Assembly (NCBI RefSeq): GCF_000241345.1
Contig: NZ_BAED01000028.1
Span: 1 to 64,000 of the forward strand
Direction of reading: 5' to 3'
DNA length: 64,000 nt
From: Gordonia amarae NBRC 15530
GTDB taxonomy: Bacteria; Actinomycetota; Actinomycetes; Mycobacteriales; Mycobacteriaceae
The position numbers and the translations under genes are program-made. The notes under the pieces were generated by a model. It did not search any database. It saw nothing but the letters and a program-made list of their open reading frames with translations, and was not told where the DNA came from. Below are positions 15,858 through 23,972 of the stretch, piece by piece; the first letter of the stretch is position 1; each line of letters starts with the position of its first letter.

Positions 15858-17826
15858 GCGCGGTCCTCACCCAGGCAGCTTCTAGCACGTCGGCGACAGG
15901 CTCGTCGATCGCCTGGAATACACGGAGAATCCTGCGGGGCTTGGCATCCGGGGCCAGTCCCGCCGCCGTCGCCAGCACGCCCAAAAGTTCGGGACCCGGA
16001 ATGGCATCCGGCCAGGGGTACCCGATGAGTGCGGCCGCCACCCGTATAGGCTCGTCTGTGGGCGGCTTGACCACAGCCCGGACATCGAAGCCGGTGGTAT
16101 CGGACACGGTTAAGAACACGTCGTCACCCACCTGGCAATCCAGGTCCGCCAGAAAACGGCGGACGGTGCCGAAGGTGGGACTCTTGCCCGTCCACCGCAA
16201 GACCTGTGTGCCCAGCGGACTCGCAAACTCTCGGATGGTGCCCTGACGGCACCCGAACGCATTCGCCACAGCGATCGGGAGTATCAGGCCCGAGCCCCGC
16301 AAGTGGTCAGGGGTGACGGTAATCCGAAAACACCACGCGTCATCAACTCGGTAGAGCCGTTTCACCGGGCGCATCTGCCGATCGGCTTCGCTCGGCGCAC
16401 TGCCCGAACCGTCTGCAGACGTGAGATTCCACAACCCACGGTCGTCCTCGCTGACCCGCCCGTCATTCCGCAACGCCCGGACCAGCTTCATGCGCGCTCC
16501 CGCGAATCCGATCACGTCAATGAGGTCTTCGACGCTCACCGCGTGTCCGACGGCCTCGATGGCGCCGACGGCATGGTCTCCGAGTGTCGCCGCCATCAGC
16601 AATGCGTGACCGGCCGCGAGCGGGATCGCGCAACGTGCCATCCAGGACTCGGTGTGTGCGGCATCGAAGTTCAGTGCCGAGGCAACCCGGTCCAGCGGTA
16701 TGACGCCGTTCACCGATTCGAACTCCCGCAGCGTGTCGATGGTCGCGGCCTTCGACGTCGCCAGGTCCGGGGCAACCGCCCATCCGTCGATGACCTCGAA
16801 ATAGTCGTCGATACGGTCCAGCGCCAGCCATAGCGGCACGTCCAGCGAAGGCACCTGTTCCGCCAGCACCGGGAACCGGTCAAGGAGCGCGTCGAGCGGA
16901 GCGGCAGGGTCGATCTCGGCGCGTATCCCAGCGATGAGACCTCCGGCCGCGGTACCGAAAACACATGCGGCGGTGAGCTGGTCCTTCAATTCGGCAACGA
17001 TGGTTCCGGCGCGGCTCTTACTGACGTGCAACAGCGAGCTGAGTTGCCCGATACTCACCGGCGGGTCCGCCATCAGATGCCGCCGGAGCACGATCTCCTC
17101 ACGCTCATCGAGTTGCTCGACGAGGTTGTCGATCTCATCAACCGGGTTCTCGCGGGCAACGCCGCGGAAATCATTCGCGTTGAGTGCTCCGATACGGCTG
17201 ACCGCCTCGTGGACGTCCTCAGGCGAGTTGTCCTCCACGTGAGCCTCGATCAGCGGACGATCCGGGGCGCCGCGCAGCATACGCCAGCGGGACAACACCC
17301 GGAGGTCGTCGACGAGTTGCGTCACCGCCGAATCGTCGCCGTCCGCATCGTCGGAGACACCCACATCCGGTTCGACGAGAATCGCCGCACCCACGACCCC
17401 GGCCGCGATCTGCTGCACCGTGTCCGTACTGGTTCCCTTGAGTTCGAGAAGTGTCTCGGCGTCGGCATCGAGGAGCGCGTCGACGAAATCCCGGTTCGCC
17501 AGCCGGCGCACCACAGTTTCCGCCCGCGCGGGCAGGTGCAGGGCCCCCAGTGGAGTGGACCGTTTCAGATGCGGGGCAAGATCGCCAAACGGAACGCGTC
17601 GGTGGTTCCGCACGATCAACCGGCCGAGGTTGTCGACGAGCGCGTCGAGTTCGGTGTCCGACCGCGTGGCCCGGGGCGAGTCCGAAATCCACCAGTCGAG
17701 GACGTCGGTTACCAGCTTTTCGAGCTGTGCCGCCTTTGACGATTCGTACTCGTTGAGCCACGGCAGGAGGTCGATCCACAGGTCACCGCTCAGTGCGGTG
17801 TCCACACGTTCATCGAAAGCGAACAT
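15850..17826 (-). CDS. Sigma-region-4/alpha-CTD-like DNA-binding protein, first gene of Z1-GHKL operon
   Basis: A 658-aa protein. Residues 98-146 resemble the helix-hairpin-helix of the RNA polymerase alpha C-terminal domain (LPARAETVVRRL then AETLLELKG-S-x-x-T). Residues 233-285 resemble sigma-70 region 4 (LDEREEIVLRRHL, then SIGQLSSLLHVSKSRAGTIVAEL). Further winged-helix-like segments follow. Residues about 500-600 look like a beta-rich domain with paired DxF/V strands. No nuclease or ATPase motif is seen. It is the first gene of the operon and overlaps the GHKL gene by 8 bp. It could sense DNA or regulate the operon; the function is unknown. Confidence 0.8.
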   Translation of the reverse strand: MFAFDERVDTALSGDLWIDLLPWLNEYESSKAAQLEKLVTDVLDWWISDSPRATRSDTELDALVDNLGRLIVRNHRRVPFGDLAPHLKRSTPLGALHLPARAETVVRRLANRDFVDALLDADAETLLELKGTSTDTVQQIAAGVVGAAILVEPDVGVSDDADGDDSAVTQLVDDLRVLSRWRMLRGAPDRPLIEAHVEDNSPEDVHEAVSRIGALNANDFRGVARENPVDEIDNLVEQLDEREEIVLRRHLMADPPVSIGQLSSLLHVSKSRAGTIVAELKDQLTAACVFGTAAGGLIAGIRAEIDPAAPLDALLDRFPVLAEQVPSLDVPLWLALDRIDDYFEVIDGWAVAPDLATSKAATIDTLREFESVNGVIPLDRVASALNFDAAHTESWMARCAIPLAAGHALLMAATLGDHAVGAIEAVGHAVSVEDLIDVIGFAGARMKLVRALRNDGRVSEDDRGLWNLTSADGSGSAPSEADRQMRPVKRLYRVDDAWCFRITVTPDHLRGSGLILPIAVANAFGCRQGTIREFASPLGTQVLRWTGKSPTFGTVRRFLADLDCQVGDDVFLTVSDTTGFDVRAVVKPPTDEPIRVAAALIGYPWPDAIPGPELLGVLATAAGLAPDAKPRRILRVFQAIDEPVADVLEAAWVRTARG

Positions 17827-18080
17827 CTGCGGTGACGACTCCCTGCGACAGGCCGGTGACGATATGGTCCTGACCGTGCGGTGAACAACCGCATCGGCCG
17901 ATGGTATACGGCCATAACGGGCGCTGCGTGGTCGCAGGTGGTTTTTGGTCCCATCGACTCACGGGGCCGTCGTGGTCCGGCCACTCATCCGTTGGCACGA
18001 CATCGTCTCCCGCACCCCGGTCGGAGTGACTAGGCTGGCTAAGGCTCCTGACGCATCACCTACCGGAGGACAGCGAAGAC
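17827..18080. promoter_or_regulatory. Divergent intergenic region, right edge of defence island
   Basis: This 254-bp non-coding stretch separates the start of the five-gene minus-strand operon from the start of the plus-strand SPFH operon, so both promoters must lie here. The SPFH gene has GGAGGACAG at 18064-18072 as ribosome site. I see no tRNA, integrase site or direct repeat that would mark an island end. Confidence 0.4.
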
Positions 18081-19244
18081 ATGGGCGTGATCTCCAAGCT
18101 CAAGGGCGAACTCGTCGACATCATCGAATGGTTCGACGACACTCGCACGACGCTGGCGTGGCGTTTCCCGCGCTACAACAACGAAATCAAGAACGGTGCT
18201 CAGCTGATCGTCCGGGAGGGCCAGCAGGCGGTGTTCGTGTACCGCGGACAGCTCGCGGACACGTTCGGGCCCGGCAATTATGAGCTGACCACCGAGAACC
18301 TGCCGATCATGTCGACCATCCAGGGGTGGAAGCACGGGTTCAAGAGCCCGTTCCGGTCGGAGGTGTACTTCATCAACACCCGCCCGGTCACCGAGCTGCG
18401 GTGGGGCACTCCGAACCCGATCACCATCCGCGACCCTGATTTCAAGATGGTTCAGGTGCGCGCCAACGGTATGTGTGTGGTGCGGGTGGCCGATCCGGGG
18501 ATCTTCCTGCGTGAGGTGATCGGCACCGACAGCAACGTCAACATCGACGAGATCTCCGAGTTGCTGCGCCGCATCATCGCGCAGGCGTTCTCGGACATGA
18601 TCCTGCAGACGGGCGTCGGCGTGATCGACCTGCAGGGCAAGGTCGGTGAGCTGTCACAGAAGCTGAAGGCGTTCGTCCAGGAACGTGTCGACGACGAGTA
18701 CGGCCTCGGCATCGAGGACATTCTGCTCAACGTGTCGCTGCCGGAGGAAGTCACCGCGGCGATGACGCGCGGTGTGGCACGCGGCGTCGAGGAGCAGGGC
18801 TTCCTCAATCAGGTCAACGACATGCAGCGCTACCAGCAGGGCAAGCTGGGTGAGGCGATGGTCGCGGGCGCGAGCAATCCCGGCGGCAGTTCGGTGGGCG
18901 ATTTCCTGGGTGCGGGCATGGGTATGGCGCTCGGTCAGCAGATGGGGATGGGCGGCGCGGTCGCCGGAGCTCCGCAGGCCGCACCGGCTCCCGCCGCGGC
19001 ACCCCCACCGCTGCCGACGGCCACCCAGTACCACGTGGAACAGAACGGGCAGGCCGGCGGACCGTTCACCGCCGCGCAGCTGCAGCAGTTCATCGCGGCC
19101 GGGTCGGTGACCAGGCAGACGCTGGTGTGGTCGGCGAACATGGCCGGCTGGACGGCGGCCGGTTCGGTCGCCGAGCTCGCGGCGCTGTTCCCGGCGGTTC
19201 CGCCGCCACTGCCGCCGCAGGCACCGCCGGCTCCTCCGGCCTAG
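18081..19244 (+). CDS. SPFH-domain protein with C-terminal GYF-like domain (YdjI-like)
   Basis: A 387-aa protein. Residues about 1-250 form an SPFH (stomatin/prohibitin-like) domain of the 'virion core protein'/YdjI type (GAQLIVREGQQAVFVYRG, FGPGNYEL, then NTRPVTELRWGT). A Gly/Ala/Pro-rich hinge follows, and the last about 55 residues form a GYF_2-like module (QAGGPFTAAQLQQFI, WSANMAGW). There is no transmembrane segment, so membrane attachment would come from partners. It starts an operon of four genes and has a strong GGAGG ribosome site. In Bacillus subtilis the YdjI protein works with YdjG and YdjH in the PspA-type envelope-stress complex; the equivalent role here is inference. Confidence 0.9.
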   Translation: MGVISKLKGELVDIIEWFDDTRTTLAWRFPRYNNEIKNGAQLIVREGQQAVFVYRGQLADTFGPGNYELTTENLPIMSTIQGWKHGFKSPFRSEVYFINTRPVTELRWGTPNPITIRDPDFKMVQVRANGMCVVRVADPGIFLREVIGTDSNVNIDEISELLRRIIAQAFSDMILQTGVGVIDLQGKVGELSQKLKAFVQERVDDEYGLGIEDILLNVSLPEEVTAAMTRGVARGVEEQGFLNQVNDMQRYQQGKLGEAMVAGASNPGGSSVGDFLGAGMGMALGQQMGMGGAVAGAPQAAPAPAAAPPPLPTATQYHVEQNGQAGGPFTAAQLQQFIAAGSVTRQTLVWSANMAGWTAAGSVAELAALFPAVPPPLPPQAPPAPPA

Positions 19245-19324
19245 ATCCGCTCCGGTCCAGATCCACAGCCCAGGTCCAGCGCCGGACCTGAACCCGTCGC
19301 GTTCTTGTCCGAGAGGAGTCCCCG

Positions 19325-20722
19325 ATGACCACTCCCCCCGCGCCGCCACCCTTGCCGTCCGACGGCCCGCCCCCACCACCGCACGGCGCCCCGCCACCGC
19401 TGCCGCCCACCGGTGCGGGTAACCCGCCACCGATGCCCCCGCGGCAACCGCCGCCCGTGTCACAGGGTCAAGCGCCGCCCGTCTCACAGGGTCAGGCGCC
19501 ACCCATGTCGCAGCGGCAGGCGCCGCCGGTGTCGCAGGGTCCGGCCGGACCGCCGCCGCAAGGCAGGCCACCGGCTCCGGCCGCACCACCGGATCCGAAG
19601 TCGGGCAGGGCCGGCCAGTATCACTCCACCGAGGACACCCGCACCTTCCCATGCGCCAACTGCGGCGCCAACCTGGTGTTCGATCCGGCGACAGGGGTGC
19701 TGCGCTGCCCGAGCTGCAACAGCACCCGCGAGATCCCCCGGTCCGACGCCAAGGTCGGCCTGCACGATCTGCGTGATGCCAAGATCGCTGCCGTGGGCAC
19801 CCGCGGCCTGCTGTCGGCGAACGACCCGGCCGCCTCCGACGAACATCAGGTGGTATGCCAGAACTGTGGCGGCACAACGGTGTTCACCGGAACACTGACC
19901 GCCACGCGATGCCCGTACTGCGCCTCACCCATTCAGCGCGACGACATCCAGGACGCCCCCAAGACGCTGCCCGTCGACGGTGTGGTGCCGTTCGGTGTCG
20001 ACGACAAGCAAGCGCGGCAGAATATCGAGAAATGGATCAATTCGCGCTGGTTCGCGCCGACGGAGTTCAAGAAGTACCGGACGCTCGGCTCGTTCTCCAG
20101 CGTGTACTTCTCCTATTTCAGCTACGACACCACCGCCTACACCCGGTATTCGGGTGAGCGCGGCGACGACTACACGGTGGTGGTCGGCGAGGGCGACAAT
20201 CGCCACACCGAGACCCGCACCCGCTGGACCCACGTCCGGGGCGAGGTGGTGGACAACTTCAAAGATGTTGCGGCCCTGGCGAACAAGGGCGTCGATCCGA
20301 AACGCGTCGAGGAACTCAAACCGTGGCCGATCGACACCGCACGACCGTTCACCGGCGAATATCTCGCCGGCCATCTCGCCCGCACCTATGAGATCGGCCC
20401 GGACGAGGGGTTCCAGCTGGCCCGCCGCGAGGAGATCGACTCGGCCATCACCTCGACGGTGCGCCGCGACATCGGCGGCGACAAACAGCGCATCTCGTCG
20501 TCGGAATCGCGGTTCAACCCACTGCAGTTCCGGTATCTGTTGTTGCCGATCTGGTTGCTGACGGTGGTGTACGACTCGAAACCGTTCCAGGTGTACATCA
20601 ATGGCGTGACCGGTGAGGTGCAGGGTTCGCGGCCGTACAGCAAGGTCAAGATCATCACGGCGATCGTCGCCGCCATCATCGCCATCGCGGCGATAGTGAT
20701 ACTCGTACAGGCGGTGAGATAG
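19325..20722 (+). CDS. Double zinc-ribbon membrane protein (YdjG-like)
   Basis: A 465-aa protein. Residues 1-95 are Pro/Gln-rich and contain a four-copy octapeptide repeat. Two zinc ribbons follow: FPCANCGANL with RCPSCNS, and VVCQNCGGTT with RCPYCAS. The middle region (VDGVVPFGVDDKQA, then KKYRTLGSFSSVYF) matches the TFIIB-like zinc-ribbon family often mislabelled 'primosomal protein N-prime'. A single C-terminal transmembrane helix (IITAIVAAIIAIAAIVILVQ) anchors it with the bulk in the cytoplasm. It likely tethers the SPFH protein to the membrane, as proposed for YdjG. The ribosome site is GAGAGGAG before ATG 19325. Confidence 0.88.
   Translation: MTTPPAPPPLPSDGPPPPPHGAPPPLPPTGAGNPPPMPPRQPPPVSQGQAPPVSQGQAPPMSQRQAPPVSQGPAGPPPQGRPPAPAAPPDPKSGRAGQYHSTEDTRTFPCANCGANLVFDPATGVLRCPSCNSTREIPRSDAKVGLHDLRDAKIAAVGTRGLLSANDPAASDEHQVVCQNCGGTTVFTGTLTATRCPYCASPIQRDDIQDAPKTLPVDGVVPFGVDDKQARQNIEKWINSRWFAPTEFKKYRTLGSFSSVYFSYFSYDTTAYTRYSGERGDDYTVVVGEGDNRHTETRTRWTHVRGEVVDNFKDVAALANKGVDPKRVEELKPWPIDTARPFTGEYLAGHLARTYEIGPDEGFQLARREEIDSAITSTVRRDIGGDKQRISSSESRFNPLQFRYLLLPIWLLTVVYDSKPFQVYINGVTGEVQGSRPYSKVKIITAIVAAIIAIAAIVILVQAVR
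19451..19546 (+). repeat. Four tandem 24-bp units encoding PPVSQGQA
   Basis: Four in-frame 24-nt repeats encode PPVSQGQA, PPVSQGQA, PPMSQRQA and PPVSQGPA inside the zinc-ribbon protein. The copies differ mainly at third positions. The segment is probably a disordered linker and a likely site of copy-number variation between strains. Confidence 0.85.
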
Positions 20723-20724
20723 CG

Positions 20725-21195
20725 GTGGGAATTCTGGTGCTGATCGCCGTACTGTTCGTCATCGTCGGCGTCGTGGTGGCCGCGGTCGCGCTGTTCCTGA
20801 TGTTGCGCAAGTCTTCTCAGACACAGTTGCAGAAGTCGACGCAGCTCTACCCCGGCAAGATGATCGAGGCCCCCGATGGCTGGGCGCTCGGCCATTCCCC
20901 GGAAGCCCGGCTGTTCCGGCGCATCCGGGATGCGGTCACCCCGCTGCACAACGCCACCGGCACCGACATCTCGCTGATCGACGGCCGGGTGCAGATCGAG
21001 TTGGCCGCCGACGACGTCGCGCAACGCCTGGTCACGCTCGGCACCGTCGACCGGGCGGTTGCCCAGCCGGTGCTGGCGCGCGCCGAATGGTGGGTTGCCG
21101 CACTGGAGTCGGTGGCCGGCAAGCTGATCCTCGGGCAACATCTTGAGGTGGGCGAACTGGATCAGGTCACCAAGCAGAATCCGTTCTCGGGATAG
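20725..21195 (+). CDS. Small membrane-anchored protein (YdjH-like position)
   Basis: A 156-aa protein with one N-terminal transmembrane helix (residues about 3-27, ending LFLMLRK) and a soluble cytoplasmic domain with no catalytic motif that I recognise. It begins at GTG 20725, two bases after the zinc-ribbon gene stop, and its own stop overlaps the next start. It occupies the YdjH position in a ydjGHI-like set: the B. subtilis counterpart is also a small protein with an N-terminal membrane helix. The sequence similarity itself was not tested. Confidence 0.75.
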   Translation: MGILVLIAVLFVIVGVVVAAVALFLMLRKSSQTQLQKSTQLYPGKMIEAPDGWALGHSPEARLFRRIRDAVTPLHNATGTDISLIDGRVQIELAADDVAQRLVTLGTVDRAVAQPVLARAEWWVAALESVAGKLILGQHLEVGELDQVTKQNPFSG

Positions 21196-21767
21196 TGTCC
21201 GGCACCGAGCGGCGTACTGTGCCGCGCTGGTGGACACCGGCGATGATTGTCGTGTGTGTGGTCACGGCGGCGCTCATGTCGGTGGCGGTGGCGTCGACCC
21301 TCCGATGGATCGACTGGTTGTGGTGGGCGGCAGCGTTTCTCGCCCTTCTCGTGGTGGGCGTGGTGTGGCTTGTCCTCGCCGTCGTGGGGCTGCGGGCACG
21401 GCAGTGGGCGCTGCCGCTGGTACCGATCCTCATCGTCGTCGTACTGGCGGTACCCGCCGCCGACAACCATGCGCTGCGGCTGGCGGTCTGGTTGTCACAG
21501 TCGCAACTGCGCGACGCCGCACGTGCCTGCGATCCGGGTAGTGCAGGCTGGGTGGGACTCGTCCGCATCGAGCGTGCGGACCGTTCCAGCCATCCCCGGG
21601 GACAGTGCGAGCTGCGCCTGCACGGCCACTTCTTGAACACCGAGAGCGTGGTGTACAGCCCAGACGGCCGTCCCCGCGACTTCAGCAGCACGGTGTCGGA
21701 ACACACCACTCGCACCACCTTCCACCCGCTGCCCGGCGGCTTCTACCTGCGTATCGACGAGTGGTGA
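21195..21767 (+). CDS. Three-helix membrane protein, last gene of SPFH operon
   Basis: A 190-aa protein with three hydrophobic segments (about residues 15-34, 40-66 and 70-86) and a roughly 100-residue C-terminal domain with two cysteines (ACDPGS, QCELRL) and many beta-prone stretches. Three membrane passes from a cytoplasmic N-terminus would place that domain outside, where the cysteines could form a disulfide. It starts with a GTG whose first base is the last base of the preceding stop codon. The family is not recognised; by context it belongs to the envelope-associated SPFH complex. Confidence 0.7.
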   Translation: MSGTERRTVPRWWTPAMIVVCVVTAALMSVAVASTLRWIDWLWWAAAFLALLVVGVVWLVLAVVGLRARQWALPLVPILIVVVLAVPAADNHALRLAVWLSQSQLRDAARACDPGSAGWVGLVRIERADRSSHPRGQCELRLHGHFLNTESVVYSPDGRPRDFSSTVSEHTTRTTFHPLPGGFYLRIDEW

Positions 21768-21796
21768 TCCACGATCATACCGTTCTCCCAACCGAA

Positions 21797-21822
21797 TGCC
21801 TTACAGTAAGTAATTTGAGGCA
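21797..21822. promoter_or_regulatory. Palindromic operator-like site before SDR gene
   Basis: Outer arms TGCCT (21797-21801) and AGGCA (21818-21822) enclose an inner perfect palindrome CTTAC-A-GTAAG (21800-21810). It lies 19 bp before the SDR start codon and overlaps the likely promoter, as expected for a TetR-type repressor site. No regulator gene is adjacent. Confidence 0.45.
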
Positions 21823-21840
21823 CAGTGGAGAGGATGACAC

Positions 21841-22650
21841 GTGGATCTGGGATTTGCCGGCGCCGTAGTGGTGGTCAATGGCGGCACCAAGGGAATGGGC
21901 CGGGCGGCAGCCGAAACCGTTGCCGCCGAGGGCGCGAAAGTGGCGCTGCTGGCCCGTGGTGAGCAGGGACTCAACGACACCGCCGCGAGGCTGACCGAAC
22001 TCGGCGCCCCCGACGTTCTGCCGATCCCCACCGACCTCAACAGCCGCACCGACATCCAGGCCGCGTTCGCAGCCGTCGGTGACCGCTGGGGTGTGGTGAA
22101 CACCCTGGTCAACGCCGTGGGCCCGGTCGACGTGGGCATCGGCCCCCTCGACACCATCGACGACACCAACTGGCACGCCACCTTCGACATCGGCACGCTC
22201 AGCGCCGTCAAGTGCGTCCAGGCGGCACTGCCGCTGCTCCGCAAGGCCGAGTGGGCGCGCATCGTGAACGTATCCGCGCATTCGGTGCGCCGCCAGTCGC
22301 CCACGTTGATCGCCTACACCGCCGCCAAGGCCGCGCTCACCAGCGTCAGCAAGAACCTGTCGCAGACCCTCGCGCCCGAGGGGATCCTGGTCAACACCGT
22401 CTCCCCCGGCTCGTTCCTGTCGCAGGGCCTGCGCGATTTCCTGTCCCGGCTCCCCGACGATCGTCGCCCCGACCTCGACGACCTGTACGCGGTCATGGAC
22501 GCGATCGACGCCGAGTTCGGCCACCCCGCGTTCATCCGGCGGGCGGCCCTGCCCGCGGAGATCGGGCCGGTGATCGCGTTCGCCGGATCCCGCGCCAACA
22601 CCTACATGACCGGCGCCGACCTCAACGTCGACGGCGGCTCGGACTTCTGA
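21841..22650 (+). CDS. SDR family oxidoreductase
   Basis: A 269-aa classical short-chain dehydrogenase. The nucleotide-binding turn is G14-G-T-K-G18-M-G20; catalytic residues are the Ser in NVSAHS and the Y-x-x-x-K in AYTAAKAAL. The last residues (TGADLNVDGGSDF) are the usual SDR C-terminal motif. Substrate is not predictable. The GTG at 21841 has GGAGAGG about 10 bp upstream. It lies between the SPFH operon and the isonitrile-type locus, but a 172-bp gap with an iron-box-like motif separates it from the latter, so membership in that pathway is uncertain. Confidence 0.9.
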   Translation: MDLGFAGAVVVVNGGTKGMGRAAAETVAAEGAKVALLARGEQGLNDTAARLTELGAPDVLPIPTDLNSRTDIQAAFAAVGDRWGVVNTLVNAVGPVDVGIGPLDTIDDTNWHATFDIGTLSAVKCVQAALPLLRKAEWARIVNVSAHSVRRQSPTLIAYTAAKAALTSVSKNLSQTLAPEGILVNTVSPGSFLSQGLRDFLSRLPDDRRPDLDDLYAVMDAIDAEFGHPAFIRRAALPAEIGPVIAFAGSRANTYMTGADLNVDGGSDF

Positions 22651-22744
22651 GTTCCAGCTCCGGCCCACCCCGCAACCAGGCGATTTTAACCGCTCTTGAC
22701 CCTGAGAGTCCGCTGTGAAAAGATTCGCGGCGTCAGGCTTTTAG

Positions 22745-22763
22745 TTAGGTGAGCCAAAGCAAA
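22745..22763 (+). promoter_or_regulatory. Weak IdeR/DtxR-box-like motif before PCP-TE gene
   Basis: TTAGGTGAGCCAAAGCAAA matches 14 of 19 positions of the IdeR/DtxR consensus TTAGGTTAGGCTAACCTAA. The left half is good and the right half weak. A further ACCTA follows at 22763-22767. It lies 60 bp before the start codon at 22823. It is far weaker than the box at 23933 but is in the same locus. Confidence 0.4.
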
Positions 22764-22822
22764 CCTAGTCCGGCATCGTCGGCGTCAGGTTGCGGCCGTC
22801 GGGGTATGTCAGGAGGAGCGCG

Positions 22823-23869
22823 ATGCCGCTGGACCGACGAGTCCTTCGCCAGGCATCCGCGGACCGTCCGGCAGGCTCCACAACCGAGCAGTTGCTGGCA
22901 CGACGCTGGTCACGCGCACTCGGCGGCGTCGAGGTGGGCCCCGACGACACCTTCTACGACCTCGGCGGATCGTCGCTGCAGGTGGTCGAGATGCTCGACG
23001 AGTTCCGCTACGACTGGGCCGTCGCCCTCGCGCCCGCCGATCTGGTCGAACACCCGACACTGCGTGCGTTCGCCGCCCATATCGACGACGTCCGCACCCG
23101 CGGGTTCCGCGCCCGGACGTCGACGACCATCCGGCTGCAAGAAGGCTCCCCCACCGGGCCGGCACTGTTCTGCGTAGCCGGCGCCGGGGCGTCGACGCTC
23201 AGTTTCGTCCGGCTCGCCGCCGCGCTCGAACCCGACGTCGGCGTGTACTCGCTGCACGGGCGCGGCCAGGAGACGCGGGGCATTCCCGAGCTGACCATCA
23301 CCGGACAGGCACGCCGCCAGGTCCGCGAGATCCGCAAGATCCAGGCCGACGGCGTGTACCACCTGACCGGACATTCCTCGGGAGCTGTCGTCGCCCTCGA
23401 ATGCGCACGGCTGCTGCGCGCCACCGGAGCCCAGGTGGCCCCGCTGGTGCTGATGGATCCACGGGTACCGGCACGTTCGGCACCGGCGGTCCCCTCCACG
23501 ACGCCGGCGGCACCGGCGCGGGCCGCAGCGAGGCCGCCGGTGCGCGAGCGACTACTCACCCACGCACGTGTCCTGGCCTGCGGAATCGTGCAATTCGACG
23601 TGAAGACGCAGCAGGACATCACCTGGGAACGCGGACGGCGCTCCCACGATCGCCACCGGCTGTGGCCGTTCGATCACCCGATCACCATCGCCTTCAGCAC
23701 CGAGTACACCGACCACAGCGATCAGTGGCGCCGGTTCACCTGCGCCCAGACGGATTTCGTCAAGATCTGCGAGCGGCACAACGACCCGCTGCGCGACACC
23801 TTCGTCGCCACGCTCTGCGCCGATCTGATCACCGAGCGCACCCTGGACAGCCTCAGCCACACCCCATGA
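22823..23869 (+). CDS. Free-standing carrier protein-thioesterase didomain protein
   Basis: A 348-aa protein. Residues 18-92 form a peptidyl/acyl carrier domain with the phosphopantetheine serine S51 in DLGGSS. Residues 112-345 form a type I thioesterase with nucleophile elbow G183-H-S185-S-G187. Such a T-TE pair is normally the end of an NRPS, but no condensation or adenylation domain is attached. ATG 22823 has a perfect AGGAGG at 22811-22816. It could supply the carrier protein that loads the acyl chain made by the downstream ligase, the role of Rv0100/ScoD in isonitrile pathways, and also release the product. This role is inferred. Confidence 0.88.
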   Translation: MPLDRRVLRQASADRPAGSTTEQLLARRWSRALGGVEVGPDDTFYDLGGSSLQVVEMLDEFRYDWAVALAPADLVEHPTLRAFAAHIDDVRTRGFRARTSTTIRLQEGSPTGPALFCVAGAGASTLSFVRLAAALEPDVGVYSLHGRGQETRGIPELTITGQARRQVREIRKIQADGVYHLTGHSSGAVVALECARLLRATGAQVAPLVLMDPRVPARSAPAVPSTTPAAPARAAARPPVRERLLTHARVLACGIVQFDVKTQQDITWERGRRSHDRHRLWPFDHPITIAFSTEYTDHSDQWRRFTCAQTDFVKICERHNDPLRDTFVATLCADLITERTLDSLSHTP

Positions 23870-23932
23870 CGGCCCTTTCGCACGCACCCTCCGGGCACCC
23901 GTGATCGGTTTGCAAAGAAATGGTAAATAGTG

Positions 23933-23951
23933 TTAGCTAAGGCTTACCTAA
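23933..23951 (+). promoter_or_regulatory. IdeR/DtxR iron box
   Basis: TTAGCTAAGGCTTACCTAA matches 16 of 19 positions of the IdeR/DtxR consensus TTAGGTTAGGCTAACCTAA, including the complete GGCT core and CCTAA right arm. It ends 21 bp before the ATG of the isonitrile synthase gene, overlapping the expected promoter. Repression under iron-replete conditions would follow. Confidence 0.8.
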
Positions 23952-23972
23952 TACCATGAGTGATGAGGCGTT

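Noticed and set aside
22650-22822. SDR gene as first gene of the isonitrile operon
   Set aside because: A 172-bp gap with an iron-box-like motif and a fresh ribosome site suggests a new transcription unit at 22823; kept as uncertain only.
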